DNA of 64,000 bases from the NCBI GenBank assembly GCA_037444685.1, contig JBBILX010000004.1, positions 1 through 64,000 of the forward strand. Direction: 5' to 3'. Source of the DNA: UBA964 sp037444685. GTDB lineage: Bacteria; Pseudomonadota; Gammaproteobacteria; Steroidobacterales; Steroidobacteraceae. This document shows positions 20,414-29,702 of the stretch, piece by piece (the first letter of the stretch is position 1; every line of letters starts with the position of its first letter). The position numbers were made by a program, and so were the translations under genes. The notes beneath the pieces were generated by a model. It was not told the origin of the DNA. It searched no databases and was given only the letters and a program-made list of their open reading frames with translations.

Positions 20414-22183
20414 ATGACCGACCGGTTCATGGACGTGGACGGCACCGAGTACGACGGTGTCGCACCGACGCTGCTCGACGCCGAGCAGGCGCCGGGTGAG
20501 CTCGCGCGACGGCGCGCGACGCGCTGGGCGGGTTGGCTCGCCGACGGGGCCATGCTCGTCCGGGCACGCGCCGGGCGTGCCGCGCAGCTGTTCCGGGTTG
20601 CCGCGCCGGGCGCGCGACTCGAGCCGCTGACGCACCACGAGCGTTCGATCACTGCGGCGGCTTCGTCGCCGGATGGCACGCGCGTCGCCTTCGTGCTGGA
20701 GCGCCCCGAGGGCTCGCGGTTGTTCATCATGCGACTGTCCGACCGTCGCGTCGATCGCATCGGCGGCGACGCGCTCGATTGCGCCGACCCGGTCTGGTCG
20801 GGCGATGGTCGGCGGCTGGCGTTCCGTGGCCGGCCCGCACCGGGCGCCGATCCGACCGTCCTGGTCGCCGAGCCCGACTCCGCGCCGCGGCCCCTGCTGT
20901 CTGGGCGCAACGACGATGGCCGACCGCGCGGCCTGCGTCCGCTCGGCTGGTCGCCCGACGATCGCGCGCTGCTCGTCGCCGTCCATGGCGAGAACCCCGC
21001 GCTGCTGTCCGTCGAGACCGTCAGCGGCCAGTCGACACCGCTCGTGACCGACCTCGAGCTCGACGGCGAGGCGCGCTTCGCACCCGGTGGCCGCGCCCTG
21101 TACGCGCTCGGCCGCAAGACCGGCGGGACCGGCCGTGACCGTGAACCGCTGCGCCAGCTCCATTACCTCGACTTCGCGAGCGGGACTCATCGCGTGCTCG
21201 CCGCCAGCTTGCCGTGGGACGTAGAGCGCTTCGCGCTCAGCGCGGATGGACGGCAGGTCGCGATCAGTGCGCTCGCGGCCGGCTTCAACGTCTTGCGCGT
21301 GCTCGACCGGTCGAGCGGAGCGCTGCTCGAACCACCCGGACTGGTGGTCGGCTTCATCGACGAGTTCGGCTTCGATCGCGATGGCAGTCGGCTTGGACTG
21401 ACGCTCGAATCGGCCGACTCGCCGGCCGATGCGTGGAGCTGGGATCTACGGCGGCAGGTCACGACGCGCTGGACCGCGGCGCCGCTGGGCCGTGGAGCGG
21501 CCGCGCTGTCCATCCCGCGCCGCGTGCAGTTGCCCGGCTGGGACGCCGCCGGCGCGGGCCGCCGCGCCCTGCCGGGCTGGCTCCTGCGCCCGGGCGCGGC
21601 GCGCGGCACGCCGGGCCGGCGGCCGGTCTGGCTCGCGCCGCGGCTCGGTGCGATGACGCGCCTGCATCCGCGGTTCGACACGCTGACCCAGCACGTCGTC
21701 AATGGCCTCGACTACGTCGCGCTGTCGCCCGACCTGCCTGCCGGCTCGAGCCGCGAGGCAGTGATCCGCGATCTCGGCGCGGTGCTGGTCTGGATCGGCC
21801 TGCAACCGGATCTCGACGCGTCGCGCGTCGTGCTCGCCACCGCAGACGACGCTGCAGAGCTGCTGTTGCCGGCGCTCGCCGAGTACGGCGACCGGCTCCG
21901 CGGTGGCATTCAGTTACGCGGCGCGCCGCAGGTGCGGCGCGGCCCACGTGGTGCGCTGCTCGCGAGCCCGGTGCTGATCGTGCACGGTCGCGACGACATG
22001 CGCTGGGCAGGCACGGCCGGGATGCGGGCGACGGTCGAGTTGCGGTCGCCTGGCAACGAGGCCTGGCGCGTCGCGCTGGCCGCCGAGAATGGCGAACGCT
22101 GGGTTCGCCCTGAGAACGAGGAGCGCTGCGCGCAGGCCGTCGCCGCGTTCCTGCGGCGCTTCAACGCGCCGAGAGCCGCGTGA
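20414..22183 (+). CDS. S9 prolyl-oligopeptidase-like protein with degenerate active site
   Basis: The 589 residues comprise a TolB/WD-type beta propeller (about 30-390, with repeats such as ASSPDGTRVAFVLE and VWSGDGRRLAFRG) and a C-terminal alpha/beta hydrolase domain. By alignment with S9 peptidases, the nucleophile elbow GGSYGG is replaced by TADDAA, putting Asp478 where Ser belongs. The His of GHGFRxPEN is replaced by Glu561 in GERWVRPEN. Only the HGRDD segment is kept. It is probably non-catalytic, acting as a binding or scaffold protein. I see no signal peptide. The 3' end overlaps the convergent cytochrome gene by 23 bases. Confidence 0.82.
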   Translation: MTDRFMDVDGTEYDGVAPTLLDAEQAPGELARRRATRWAGWLADGAMLVRARAGRAAQLFRVAAPGARLEPLTHHERSITAAASSPDGTRVAFVLERPEGSRLFIMRLSDRRVDRIGGDALDCADPVWSGDGRRLAFRGRPAPGADPTVLVAEPDSAPRPLLSGRNDDGRPRGLRPLGWSPDDRALLVAVHGENPALLSVETVSGQSTPLVTDLELDGEARFAPGGRALYALGRKTGGTGRDREPLRQLHYLDFASGTHRVLAASLPWDVERFALSADGRQVAISALAAGFNVLRVLDRSSGALLEPPGLVVGFIDEFGFDRDGSRLGLTLESADSPADAWSWDLRRQVTTRWTAAPLGRGAAALSIPRRVQLPGWDAAGAGRRALPGWLLRPGAARGTPGRRPVWLAPRLGAMTRLHPRFDTLTQHVVNGLDYVALSPDLPAGSSREAVIRDLGAVLVWIGLQPDLDASRVVLATADDAAELLLPALAEYGDRLRGGIQLRGAPQVRRGPRGALLASPVLIVHGRDDMRWAGTAGMRATVELRSPGNEAWRVALAAENGERWVRPENEERCAQAVAAFLRRFNAPRAA

Positions 22184-22805
22184 CGCGCTTGCGCGAGGTC
22201 TCGAGACCGGGCTGCGCCGCGTAGTACGCGGCGAGCGCCTTGATGTCGGCCTCGCTGAGGGCACCGACGAAACCTGCCATCACCGCGTTCTTGCGGCCAC
22301 CGCGCTTGTAGTCGAGCAGCGCGCGCTGCAGGTAGTCCTCGTGCTGACCGGCGAGCGTCGGGTACTCGGGCGTGATACCGACGCCGTCATTGCCATGACA
22401 CGACACGCAGACGGCCGCCGCCTCGGGCGCCGTGCCGACCGGCCTGGCATCGGGCTTCGACTGCACGGGCGTCCCAGCTAGGTAGGCCGCGACGTCGGCC
22501 ATGTCCTGATCCGACATGGTCGCCGCCTGCGCGTGCATCGTCGCGTGACCGCGCTCCTGGTTCCGGTAGGCCTGCAACGCGATCACGATGTAGGACGGGC
22601 TCTGGCCTGCGAGCTTGGGGACACGATAGTTCGGATACGTGTTCTTGTAGTTCGGAATGCCGTGGCAGCCGAGGCAGGTATAACCGAGCCGGGCGCCCCG
22701 TGCGGCGTCGCCGGTCACCGCTGCGCCCTGGGCAGACACCGCGAAAGGCGCAGCCAGCACGGCCGCCGCGAGAAACGCACTACCCCAACGCCCGAACATC
22801 GTCAT
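22161..22805 (-). CDS. Diheme cytochrome c (c4-like)
   Basis: A periplasmic electron carrier of 214 residues. A signal peptide (hydrophobic core SAFLAAAVLAAPFAVSAQ) is followed by two cytochrome c domains with CLGCHG and CVSCHG heme sites. Each domain has distal Met-containing segments such as HAQAATMSDQDMADVAAYL and KNAVMAGF. The two-domain layout resembles cytochrome c4. The start MTMFGRWG near 22805 was preferred to one ten codons upstream. It could accept electrons from the PQQ dehydrogenase encoded near 57 kb, but nothing here links them directly. Confidence 0.9.
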   Translation of the reverse strand: MTMFGRWGSAFLAAAVLAAPFAVSAQGAAVTGDAARGARLGYTCLGCHGIPNYKNTYPNYRVPKLAGQSPSYIVIALQAYRNQERGHATMHAQAATMSDQDMADVAAYLAGTPVQSKPDARPVGTAPEAAAVCVSCHGNDGVGITPEYPTLAGQHEDYLQRALLDYKRGGRKNAVMAGFVGALSEADIKALAAYYAAQPGLETSRKRVTRLSAR

Positions 22806-22877
22806 ATCGGCTCCGAAACCCTTGAAAGCGCGCAAAAAACGGCGGAAGTCTACGGACTCGACCGCTGAATTGCCACC

Positions 22878-23981
22878 TCAGAGCTGCCGCGTCCCCAGGA
22901 TGGCCTCGTCGGCGATCCGCGTCCAGGACGCCACGTTCTGCTCGAATCTGCGGAACGAGTCATAGATCTTGCGGAACATCGGGTCGCTGCCGGCGCGTTC
23001 CTCGACGACCTCGCGCGAGAGATCACGGAGCAGCCGCAGCACGTCCGGCGGGAACTGCCGAAGCTGTACCTTGTGCACACGCACGAGCTGATCGAGCGCT
23101 TCGGGACTGCGGGCGTTGAATTCGGCCAGCATGCTGTCGTTGACCGCCTGAGCCGCGGTCTCGACGATCGCCTGCAGATCGGGCGGCAGCGACTCGAATG
23201 CCTTGCGGTTGACGATGCACTCGAGAGTCGATCCCGGCTCGTGCCAGCCCGGGTAGTAGTAGTACTTCGCCGCCTTGTGGAGCCCAAAAGCCAGATCGTT
23301 GTAGGGACCGATCCATTCTGCCGCGTCGATCGCGCCCGACTGCAGCGAAGTGAAGATCTCGCCACCGGCCAGCGTCACGGGCGTGCCCCCCGCGCGCGCG
23401 ATCACCTCGCCGCCGAGCCCCGGGACCCGCATCTTGAGGCCCTTGAGATCGTCGACCGAGCGGATCTCCTTGTTGAACCAGCCCCCCATCTGCGCGCCGG
23501 TGTTGCCGCAGGGCATCGGCAGCACGCCGAAAGGCGCGTACGCCTCGCGCCACAGTTCGAGCCCGCCGCCGTAGTAGAGCCAGGCGTTCATCTCGGTGGC
23601 CGTCAGGCCGAACGGAATCGACGAGAAGAACGACGCCGATTCGGTCTTGCCCTTCCAGTAGTATGCGCCGGCGTGGCCGAGTTCCGCGGTGCCACGGGAG
23701 ACGGCGTCGAACACCTCGAATGCCGGCACCAGTTCGCCCGCACCGTAGACCTTGACCTTGATGCGTCCCGCGCTGCACTTCTCGATCAGCTCGGCGAAAC
23801 GCAGCGCGCCGGTACCGAGACCCGGAAAGTTGGGCGGCCAGGTGGTCACGAGCTTCCAGCGGAACTGCGTCTCGCCGGCCGCAGCGCTGGTCGGTCCGGC
23901 GCCGGCGGCGGCACCCGGGTCGCGGGCACACGAAGCAGTGGCCGCGGCGGCCGCGGCGGTCAGAAAATGACGTCTCCTCAT
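22878..23981 (-). CDS. TRAP transporter substrate-binding protein, DctP family
   Basis: A periplasmic solute receptor of 367 residues. The start MRRRHFLTAA at 23981 has a near-perfect AGGAGGG ribosome site five bases upstream and looks like a Tat signal. TASC near residue 20 could be a lipobox. The mature part has GGWFNKEIRSVDDLKGLKMR, the usual substrate Arg region, and LQSGAIDAAEWIGPYND. This subgroup binds 2-oxo acids or similar carboxylates. No dctQ or dctM membrane genes are adjacent, so it must work with a distant transporter. It is divergent from dtd. Confidence 0.9.
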   Translation of the reverse strand: MRRRHFLTAAAAAATASCARDPGAAAGAGPTSAAAGETQFRWKLVTTWPPNFPGLGTGALRFAELIEKCSAGRIKVKVYGAGELVPAFEVFDAVSRGTAELGHAGAYYWKGKTESASFFSSIPFGLTATEMNAWLYYGGGLELWREAYAPFGVLPMPCGNTGAQMGGWFNKEIRSVDDLKGLKMRVPGLGGEVIARAGGTPVTLAGGEIFTSLQSGAIDAAEWIGPYNDLAFGLHKAAKYYYYPGWHEPGSTLECIVNRKAFESLPPDLQAIVETAAQAVNDSMLAEFNARSPEALDQLVRVHKVQLRQFPPDVLRLLRDLSREVVEERAGSDPMFRKIYDSFRRFEQNVASWTRIADEAILGTRQL

Positions 23982-24007
23982 GGGGTCCCTCCTGCGGACG
24001 AGCATCT

Positions 24008-24472
24008 ATGATCGCATTGATCCAGCGCGTCGCGTGGGCGCGCGTCGAAGTCGCGGGCCAGGTGGTCGGCGCCATCGAGCGCGGGCTGCTCGCGCTGATC
24101 GGCATCCGGCCCGACGACGATGCGACGAGCGCTGATCGCCTGCTCGAACGCGTGCTCGGCTACCGGGTGTTCCCGGACGAGGCGGGACGCATGAACCGCT
24201 CGCTGACCGACATCGCGGGCAGTCTGCTGCTCGTCCCACAGTTCACGCTGGCGGCGGATACGCGCTCGGGCATGCGCGCGAGCTTCACGACGGCCGCCGC
24301 GCCCGCCGTCGCCGCGCCGCTGTTCGCGCGGCTTCTGGCGGCGGCACGCGGCCGGCACTGCGGTCGGGTGGCCGCCGGCGAATTCGGCGCCGACATGCAG
24401 GTCTCGCTGCTCAATGACGGTCCAGTGACTTTCTGGCTCGAGAGCGGTCCAAGGATCGAGCGGGGGCGCTGA
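24008..24472 (+). CDS. dtd: D-aminoacyl-tRNA deacylase
   Basis: Removes D-amino acids, and mischarged glycine, from tRNA. The 154 residues begin MIALIQRVAWARVEVAG. The two active-site segments are LLLVPQFTLAADT, where the usual SQ is PQ as in various proteobacterial members, and NDGPVTFWLES with the cross-subunit GPVT. The start is 26 bases from the divergent TRAP gene start, so the two promoters must overlap the opposite genes. Confidence 0.95.
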   Translation: MIALIQRVAWARVEVAGQVVGAIERGLLALIGIRPDDDATSADRLLERVLGYRVFPDEAGRMNRSLTDIAGSLLLVPQFTLAADTRSGMRASFTTAAAPAVAAPLFARLLAAARGRHCGRVAAGEFGADMQVSLLNDGPVTFWLESGPRIERGR

Positions 24473-24585
24473 GCGGGCCGGGACTGTGACCGGTTCGGCG
24501 TCGGGCGCCTCCTTGATGCGTCGCACCATGGCCTTTTGGCCTATGATTCGGCGTCCCTCCCATCGTTCAGCAGACAGAGGTTCCC

Positions 24586-24834
24586 ATGGGCATCGGAATG
24601 CGCGAGCTCATCATCATCCTGCTGGTGGTCCTGCTCGTGTTCGGCGCCAAGAAACTGCGCACGATCGGCAGCGACCTCGGCGCAGCAGTCAGGGGATTCA
24701 AGAAGGGCATGGCCGAGGGCGAGGAGGAAAAGGATCCTCTGAAGGCCCTCAACCAGGACAAACCCGACGCCGAGTTCCCCGAGAGCGCCGCCAAGAAGCC
24801 GGCCGATACGCCGCAGACCGACCGCAAGGCCTGA
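24586..24834 (+). CDS. tatA: Sec-independent translocase subunit TatA
   Basis: Pore-forming subunit of the twin-arginine translocase, 82 residues. One N-terminal membrane helix (about 5-20) ends in the FGAKKLRTIG hinge, followed by an amphipathic helix (DLGAAVRGFKKGMAEGE) and an acidic tail. It heads the tatABC operon. Tat substrates in the window may include the TRAP binding protein. Confidence 0.95.
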   Translation: MGIGMRELIIILLVVLLVFGAKKLRTIGSDLGAAVRGFKKGMAEGEEEKDPLKALNQDKPDAEFPESAAKKPADTPQTDRKA

Positions 24835-24847
24835 GACGCCTCGGGCG

Positions 24848-25297
24848 ATGTTCGAGGTCGGCTTCAGCGAGATGTTGCTGATCATGGCCCTCGCGCTGAT
24901 CGTGCTGGGCCCTGAGAAGTTGCCGAAGCTCGCGGCGCAGGTGGGCCGCTGGATGGGTCGCGCCCGCAACATGGCGCGACAGTTCCGCGAGCAGCTCGAG
25001 GAAGAGGCGATCCTCGAGGAAACCCGCTCGACGCGCGACGCGGCGCCGGCGCCGGGCACGTCGGCGAACGCCGCATCGGTCGCGGCCTCCGGCACCGCCA
25101 CGTCGACCGGGGCCGACTCGGCCACCCCCGGCGCCGCGCCGACCCACGCCAACCCCGCCACCGACGAAGACACCCGTCACCAGGACTACGCCGGCGCCGC
25201 CTACGAGCCACCGACGCCTCCCTCTGCACCCGACCCGGCCGCGACGCCCGCGCCGACGGTCGAACCCGTGACGGATCATGGCGGCCGAGGAGCCTGA
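24848..25297 (+). CDS. tatB: Sec-independent translocase subunit TatB
   Basis: Substrate-receptor partner of TatC, 149 residues. The N-terminal helix MFEVGFSEMLLIMALALIVL and GPEKLPKLAAQVGRW are diagnostic. From about residue 65 the protein is a low-complexity Ala/Pro/Thr tail, as usual for TatB. It lies 13 bases after tatA and overlaps tatC by 20 bases. Confidence 0.95.
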   Translation: MFEVGFSEMLLIMALALIVLGPEKLPKLAAQVGRWMGRARNMARQFREQLEEEAILEETRSTRDAAPAPGTSANAASVAASGTATSTGADSATPGAAPTHANPATDEDTRHQDYAGAAYEPPTPPSAPDPAATPAPTVEPVTDHGGRGA

Positions 25298-26045
25298 AAA
25301 ACTCGCCGAGGGCACGCTGATCTCGCATCTGCTCGAGCTGCGGGATCGGCTCATGAAGGCCTTCCTCGCCGTGCTCCTCTGTTTCATCCCCTGCGCGATC
25401 TTCGCCAATGAACTGTTCACGTTCATCGCGCAGCCGCTCATCGAACAGCTGCCGCAGGGCGCCTCGCTGATCGCGACCAACGTGATCTCGCCGTTCATGA
25501 CGCCGTTCAAGCTGGCGTTCTACGTCGGCCTCATCATCGCGATGCCCGTCGTGCTTTATCAGGCCTGGGCATTCATCGCGCCGGGCCTCTACCGGCACGA
25601 GAAACGCTTCGCGCTGCCATTGCTGATCTCCTCGGCGTTCCTGTTCTATGCCGGCATCGCGTTCGCCTACTTCGCGGTGTTTCCGGTGATGTTCGGCTTC
25701 TTCGCCAACACCACGCCCGAGGGCGTGCGCATGATGACGGACATCGCCAGTTACCTGGATTTCGTGATGACGATGTTCCTGTGTTTCGGCGTGGCGTTCG
25801 AGATGCCGATCGCGGTCGTGCTGCTGACGCTGACCGGCATGGTCAGCGTCGAGAGACTCGCGTCGATCCGCGGCTACGTGCTGATCGGCATCTTCGTCGT
25901 CGCCGCCTTCGTGACCCCGCCCGACGCGATCTCGCAGACCATCATGGCCGTGCCGATGTACCTGCTCTACGAAGGCGGGATGATCCTCGCGCGCATGATG
26001 GCGAGGATGCGCCGATCGCAGGCGACGGACCAAGTGGAGGCCTGA
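25278..26045 (+). CDS. tatC: Sec-independent translocase subunit TatC
   Basis: Signal-peptide receptor of the Tat system, 255 residues and six membrane helices. The conserved cytoplasmic start SHLLELRDRLMKA, the Glu in FGVAFEMPIAVVLL and the loop FVTPPDAISQ are all present. It completes tatABC and is followed, after 124 bases, by the POT transporter gene. Confidence 0.97.
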   Translation: MAAEEPEKLAEGTLISHLLELRDRLMKAFLAVLLCFIPCAIFANELFTFIAQPLIEQLPQGASLIATNVISPFMTPFKLAFYVGLIIAMPVVLYQAWAFIAPGLYRHEKRFALPLLISSAFLFYAGIAFAYFAVFPVMFGFFANTTPEGVRMMTDIASYLDFVMTMFLCFGVAFEMPIAVVLLTLTGMVSVERLASIRGYVLIGIFVVAAFVTPPDAISQTIMAVPMYLLYEGGMILARMMARMRRSQATDQVEA

Positions 26046-26169
26046 ACCGGCAAGCGAGCCGCGCGGCCACCCAACCACGCTCGCGGGCTCCTTGCCGCGC
26101 GCCGGCGCGATGCCGCAGACTGACGCCCTCGCGGCGCCGCGGCGCTGCCTGCTGCACCGGACAACAAGA

Positions 26170-27663
26170 ATGAACACGAGCATCGCCCCGGCCGCTGCGG
26201 ACACCGGTTTCTTCGGCCACCCGCGCGGCCTCGCCACGCTGTTCTTCACCGAGATGTGGGAACGCTTCACGTACTACGGCATGCGCGCGCTGCTCGTGCT
26301 GTTCCTGGTCGACACGGTCAGCCGCGGCGGCTTCGGTTTCGACGACCGGACCGCGACGGCGATCTATGGCCTCTACACGGCCGCCGTCTACCTCGTCGCG
26401 CTGCCAGGCGGCTGGATCGCCGACCGGCTGATCGGTGCCCAGCGCGCCGTGCTCTACGGCGGCCTGCTGATCGCACTCGGCAACATCACGCTGTGGCTTT
26501 CGGCGACGCCGTCGATGTTCTACCTCGGCCTGATGGTGATCATCATCGGTGTCGGCCTGCTGAAACCCAACATCTCGGCCATCGTCGCCGAGCTCTATCC
26601 GGAGGGTGGTGGGCGTCGCGATGCCGGCTTCACGATTTTCTACATGGGCATCAACGTCGGCGCCTTCATCGGACCGCTGATCACCGCGTGGCTCGCGCAG
26701 CAGTGCGGCTGGCGCGCGGGCTTCCTCGCCGCCGGCATCGGCATGTTGCTCGGTGTCGCGCAGTTCCTCGTCACGCGCCGCCACCTCGGCAGCGCCGGCG
26801 CCGTGCCGCACACGGCCGCCGGCGCCGATCCGGCCGCCGCCTGGAAGTGGCTCTGGCTCGGCAGCGCGATCGCGGCGGGGCTGGTCGCGCTGCCTTTCCT
26901 CGGAGTCGTGCGCGTCTCGCCCGTGCAGCTGCAGAGCGCCGGCATCTACGTGATCGTCGGCATGGCGGCCCTCTACTTCGTCTACCTGTTGTTCTTCGCC
27001 GGGCTCGACGCAGTCGAGCGTCGGCGCGTCCTCGTGCTGGTGGTGCTGTTCTTCGCCTGCGCGCTGTTCTGGGCCGGCTTCGAGCAGGCCGGCTCGTCGC
27101 TGAACCTGTTCGCCGAACGCAATACCGATCGAACCATCGGCGGCTTCGAAGTGCCCGCGGGCTGGTTCCAGTCGCTCAACGCGATCTTCATCGTGGTGTT
27201 CGCGCCGATGTTCTCGGCGCTGTGGGTCTGGCTCGCCAGGCGCAACATGGATCCGTCGACGCCGGTGAAGTTCGCGCTCGGCCTGCTCGGCATGGCGTCG
27301 GGATTCCTCGTCATGGCGGCCGCCGCGCAAGTCGTCGCCGGCGGCGCGCAGGCAGCGGCGTACTGGCTCGTGCTGACCTACCTGCTGCACACCTACGGCG
27401 AACTGTGTCTCTCGCCCGTCGGGCTGTCGTCCGTCACCAAACTCGTGCCGCAGCGTTTCGTCGGCCAGAGCATGGGCGTGTGGTTCCTTGCGACCTCGCT
27501 CGGCAATCTCGTCGCGGGCGCGATCGCGGGCGAATTCGACTCCGACAACGTCGCCGCGATGCCCGGTCAGTACCTCGACATCTTCTGGTTCGGCGCGATC
27601 TCGGCGCTCGTGCTGCTGCTGATCAGCCCCATCGTCAGGAAGTGGATGGGAGGCGTGAAGTGA
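26170..27663 (+). CDS. POT-family proton-coupled di/tripeptide transporter
   Basis: A PTR2/POT major facilitator of 497 residues with 12-14 membrane helices. The family signature EMWERFTYYGMRALL (the ExxERFxYY motif for proton coupling) lies in the first helix. GVGLLKPNISAIVAELY and FYMGINVGAFIGPLI are also typical. The start at 26170 (MNTSIAPA) was chosen on homology. Its stop overlaps the GTG start of the OPT gene by four bases, so the two peptide transporters are probably made together. Confidence 0.93.
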   Translation: MNTSIAPAAADTGFFGHPRGLATLFFTEMWERFTYYGMRALLVLFLVDTVSRGGFGFDDRTATAIYGLYTAAVYLVALPGGWIADRLIGAQRAVLYGGLLIALGNITLWLSATPSMFYLGLMVIIIGVGLLKPNISAIVAELYPEGGGRRDAGFTIFYMGINVGAFIGPLITAWLAQQCGWRAGFLAAGIGMLLGVAQFLVTRRHLGSAGAVPHTAAGADPAAAWKWLWLGSAIAAGLVALPFLGVVRVSPVQLQSAGIYVIVGMAALYFVYLLFFAGLDAVERRRVLVLVVLFFACALFWAGFEQAGSSLNLFAERNTDRTIGGFEVPAGWFQSLNAIFIVVFAPMFSALWVWLARRNMDPSTPVKFALGLLGMASGFLVMAAAAQVVAGGAQAAAYWLVLTYLLHTYGELCLSPVGLSSVTKLVPQRFVGQSMGVWFLATSLGNLVAGAIAGEFDSDNVAAMPGQYLDIFWFGAISALVLLLISPIVRKWMGGVK

Positions 27664-29675
27664 GCGCCGCGCCGGGCGAGACGCCCGGCGGATTGCCGGC
27701 GCCGCAGTTGACCGTGCGCGCGGTCGTGCTCGCGATCGCGCTCGCGATGATCCTCGCGGCCGCCAACACCTACCTCGGCCTGTTCGCCGGCATGACCATC
27801 GCCTCGGCCATTCCGGCAGCGGTGATCTCGATGGCCGTGCTGCGTCTGCTCGATCGCGGCCGGGGCGGTTCGACGCTGCTCGAAAACAACATCGTGCAGA
27901 CGGGTGCGTCGGCCGGCTCGTCGATCGCCTCCGGCGTGATCTTCACGATCCCGGCGCTGCTGATCCTCGGTCACTGGCAGGACTTCTGGTCGCACTACTG
28001 GTGGGTGCTCGCGATCGCCGGTCTCGGCGGCGTGCTCGGCGTGCTGTTCTCGGTGCCGCTGCGCCGCTCGCTGATCGTCGAACAGAAGATGGCCTTTCCC
28101 GAGGGCAGGGCTGCCGCCGAGGTGCTCCGCGCCGGCGAACATCCCGAACAGGGCGTGCGCCTGCTGGCCGTTGCCGCGCTCGGCGGCGGCGCGGCCAAGC
28201 TCGCTGCGGGCAGCGGGCTGCGGCTGATTCCCGACACGGCCGCCGCGGCCGGTTTCTTCGGCAACTACCTCGCCTACTTCGGCACCAATCTGTCGCCGGC
28301 GCTGCTCGGCGTCGGTTACATCATCGGACTCAACGTCGGCATCGTCGCACTGCTCGGCAGCATGATCTCGTGGAACGTCGCGATCCCGCTGTTCCACGCC
28401 TGGGCACTGCCGGCGCACCCCGAGCTCGCCGCCGCGATCGCCGACGCCTGCCGCGATGCCAGCGTCGGCGAGTGCGCCGACGCGACCGCCGGCCTGCTCT
28501 GGTCGAAACAGATCCGCTACCTCGGTGTCGGTGCCATGCTGGTCGGCGGCATCTGGGCGCTGGTGTCGCTGCGCCATTCGATCGTCTCGGGCGTGCGCAG
28601 CGGCCTCGCGGCGGCCCGCGCCGGCGGCTCCTCGACGATCGCGCACACCGAGCGGGACCTGCCGATGAAGCTCGTGCTGATCGGGGTCGTACTGTTCACG
28701 CTGCCGCTCTGGGCGCTCTATCAGATCATCGTCGGCTCGCTCGGCGTCAGTCTCGTCATGGCCGTGATCATGATCGCCACCGGTTTCCTGTTCTGCTCCG
28801 TGTCGGCCTACATGGCTGGTCTCGTCGGCTCGTCGAACAATCCTGTCTCCGGCATCACGATCGCGACCATCCTGTTCTCGGCCGTGGTGCTGCTCGCGCT
28901 GCTCGGTCAGGGCGCGGCGAGCGGCCCGGTCGCGGCCATCATGATCGGCGCGGTCGTCTGCTGTGCCGCCTGCATCGCCGGCGACAACCTGCAGGACCTC
29001 AAGTGCGGCTACCTCGTCGGCGCGACTCCGTGGCGACAGCAGGTCATGCTGGCGATCGGCGCGGCGACGAGCGCGCTCGTCATGGCCCCCGTGCTGCACC
29101 TGCTGCAACAGGCCTATGGCATCGGCGTGCCGACGGCAGCGCACCCCGATCCGCTGCTCGCGCCGCAGGCAACGCTGATGGCCTCGGTCGCCAAGGGCAT
29201 GTTCGGCGGCGTGCTGCCATGGAACATGGTCGCGATCGGCGCCGCGATCGGCATCGCCGTCGTCGTCACCGACGAAATGCTCAAGCGCCGCGGCAGCTCT
29301 TTCCGGATGCCGGTGCTCGCCGTTGCGGTCGGCATCTACCTGCCGCTCGAACTGATGACGCCGCTGTTCATCGGCGGCCTGCTCGCACACCTCGCCGGTC
29401 GCGTGCTCGGCGCAGACCGAAGCCCGGAGCAGGCCGAGACGCTGCACCGGCGCGGCATGCTGTTCGCCGCCGGGATGATCACCGGCGAGGCGCTGATGGG
29501 CATCCTGATCGCGATCCCCATCGTCAGCAGCGGCCGCGCCGACGTGCTCGCGCTGCCCGAAGCGCTGCAGGCCGCAGGTGGCAGTGGCAAGCTCACCGGC
29601 CTCACGGTGCTCGCCGCGCTCGCTCTGTGGCTCTATCGGACGGCGATCTCGCGGACCGGCAGCCGCCCCTCGTGA
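27660..29675 (+). CDS. OPT-family oligopeptide transporter
   Basis: A polytopic transporter of 671 residues with about 16 membrane helices. It carries AANTYLGLFAGMTIASAIPA, ENNIVQTGASAGSSIASG and the family hallmark SSNNPVSGITIATI. Bacterial OPT proteins import oligopeptides or metal-peptide complexes. The GTG at 27660 lies in the overlap with the preceding POT gene (GTGA) and fits the start of homology (VSAAPGETPG). Confidence 0.9.
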   Translation: MSAAPGETPGGLPAPQLTVRAVVLAIALAMILAAANTYLGLFAGMTIASAIPAAVISMAVLRLLDRGRGGSTLLENNIVQTGASAGSSIASGVIFTIPALLILGHWQDFWSHYWWVLAIAGLGGVLGVLFSVPLRRSLIVEQKMAFPEGRAAAEVLRAGEHPEQGVRLLAVAALGGGAAKLAAGSGLRLIPDTAAAAGFFGNYLAYFGTNLSPALLGVGYIIGLNVGIVALLGSMISWNVAIPLFHAWALPAHPELAAAIADACRDASVGECADATAGLLWSKQIRYLGVGAMLVGGIWALVSLRHSIVSGVRSGLAAARAGGSSTIAHTERDLPMKLVLIGVVLFTLPLWALYQIIVGSLGVSLVMAVIMIATGFLFCSVSAYMAGLVGSSNNPVSGITIATILFSAVVLLALLGQGAASGPVAAIMIGAVVCCAACIAGDNLQDLKCGYLVGATPWRQQVMLAIGAATSALVMAPVLHLLQQAYGIGVPTAAHPDPLLAPQATLMASVAKGMFGGVLPWNMVAIGAAIGIAVVVTDEMLKRRGSSFRMPVLAVAVGIYLPLELMTPLFIGGLLAHLAGRVLGADRSPEQAETLHRRGMLFAAGMITGEALMGILIAIPIVSSGRADVLALPEALQAAGGSGKLTGLTVLAALALWLYRTAISRTGSRPS

Positions 29676-29702
29676 CGCGTTCCGCGTGATGCCGACGACG
29701 CC

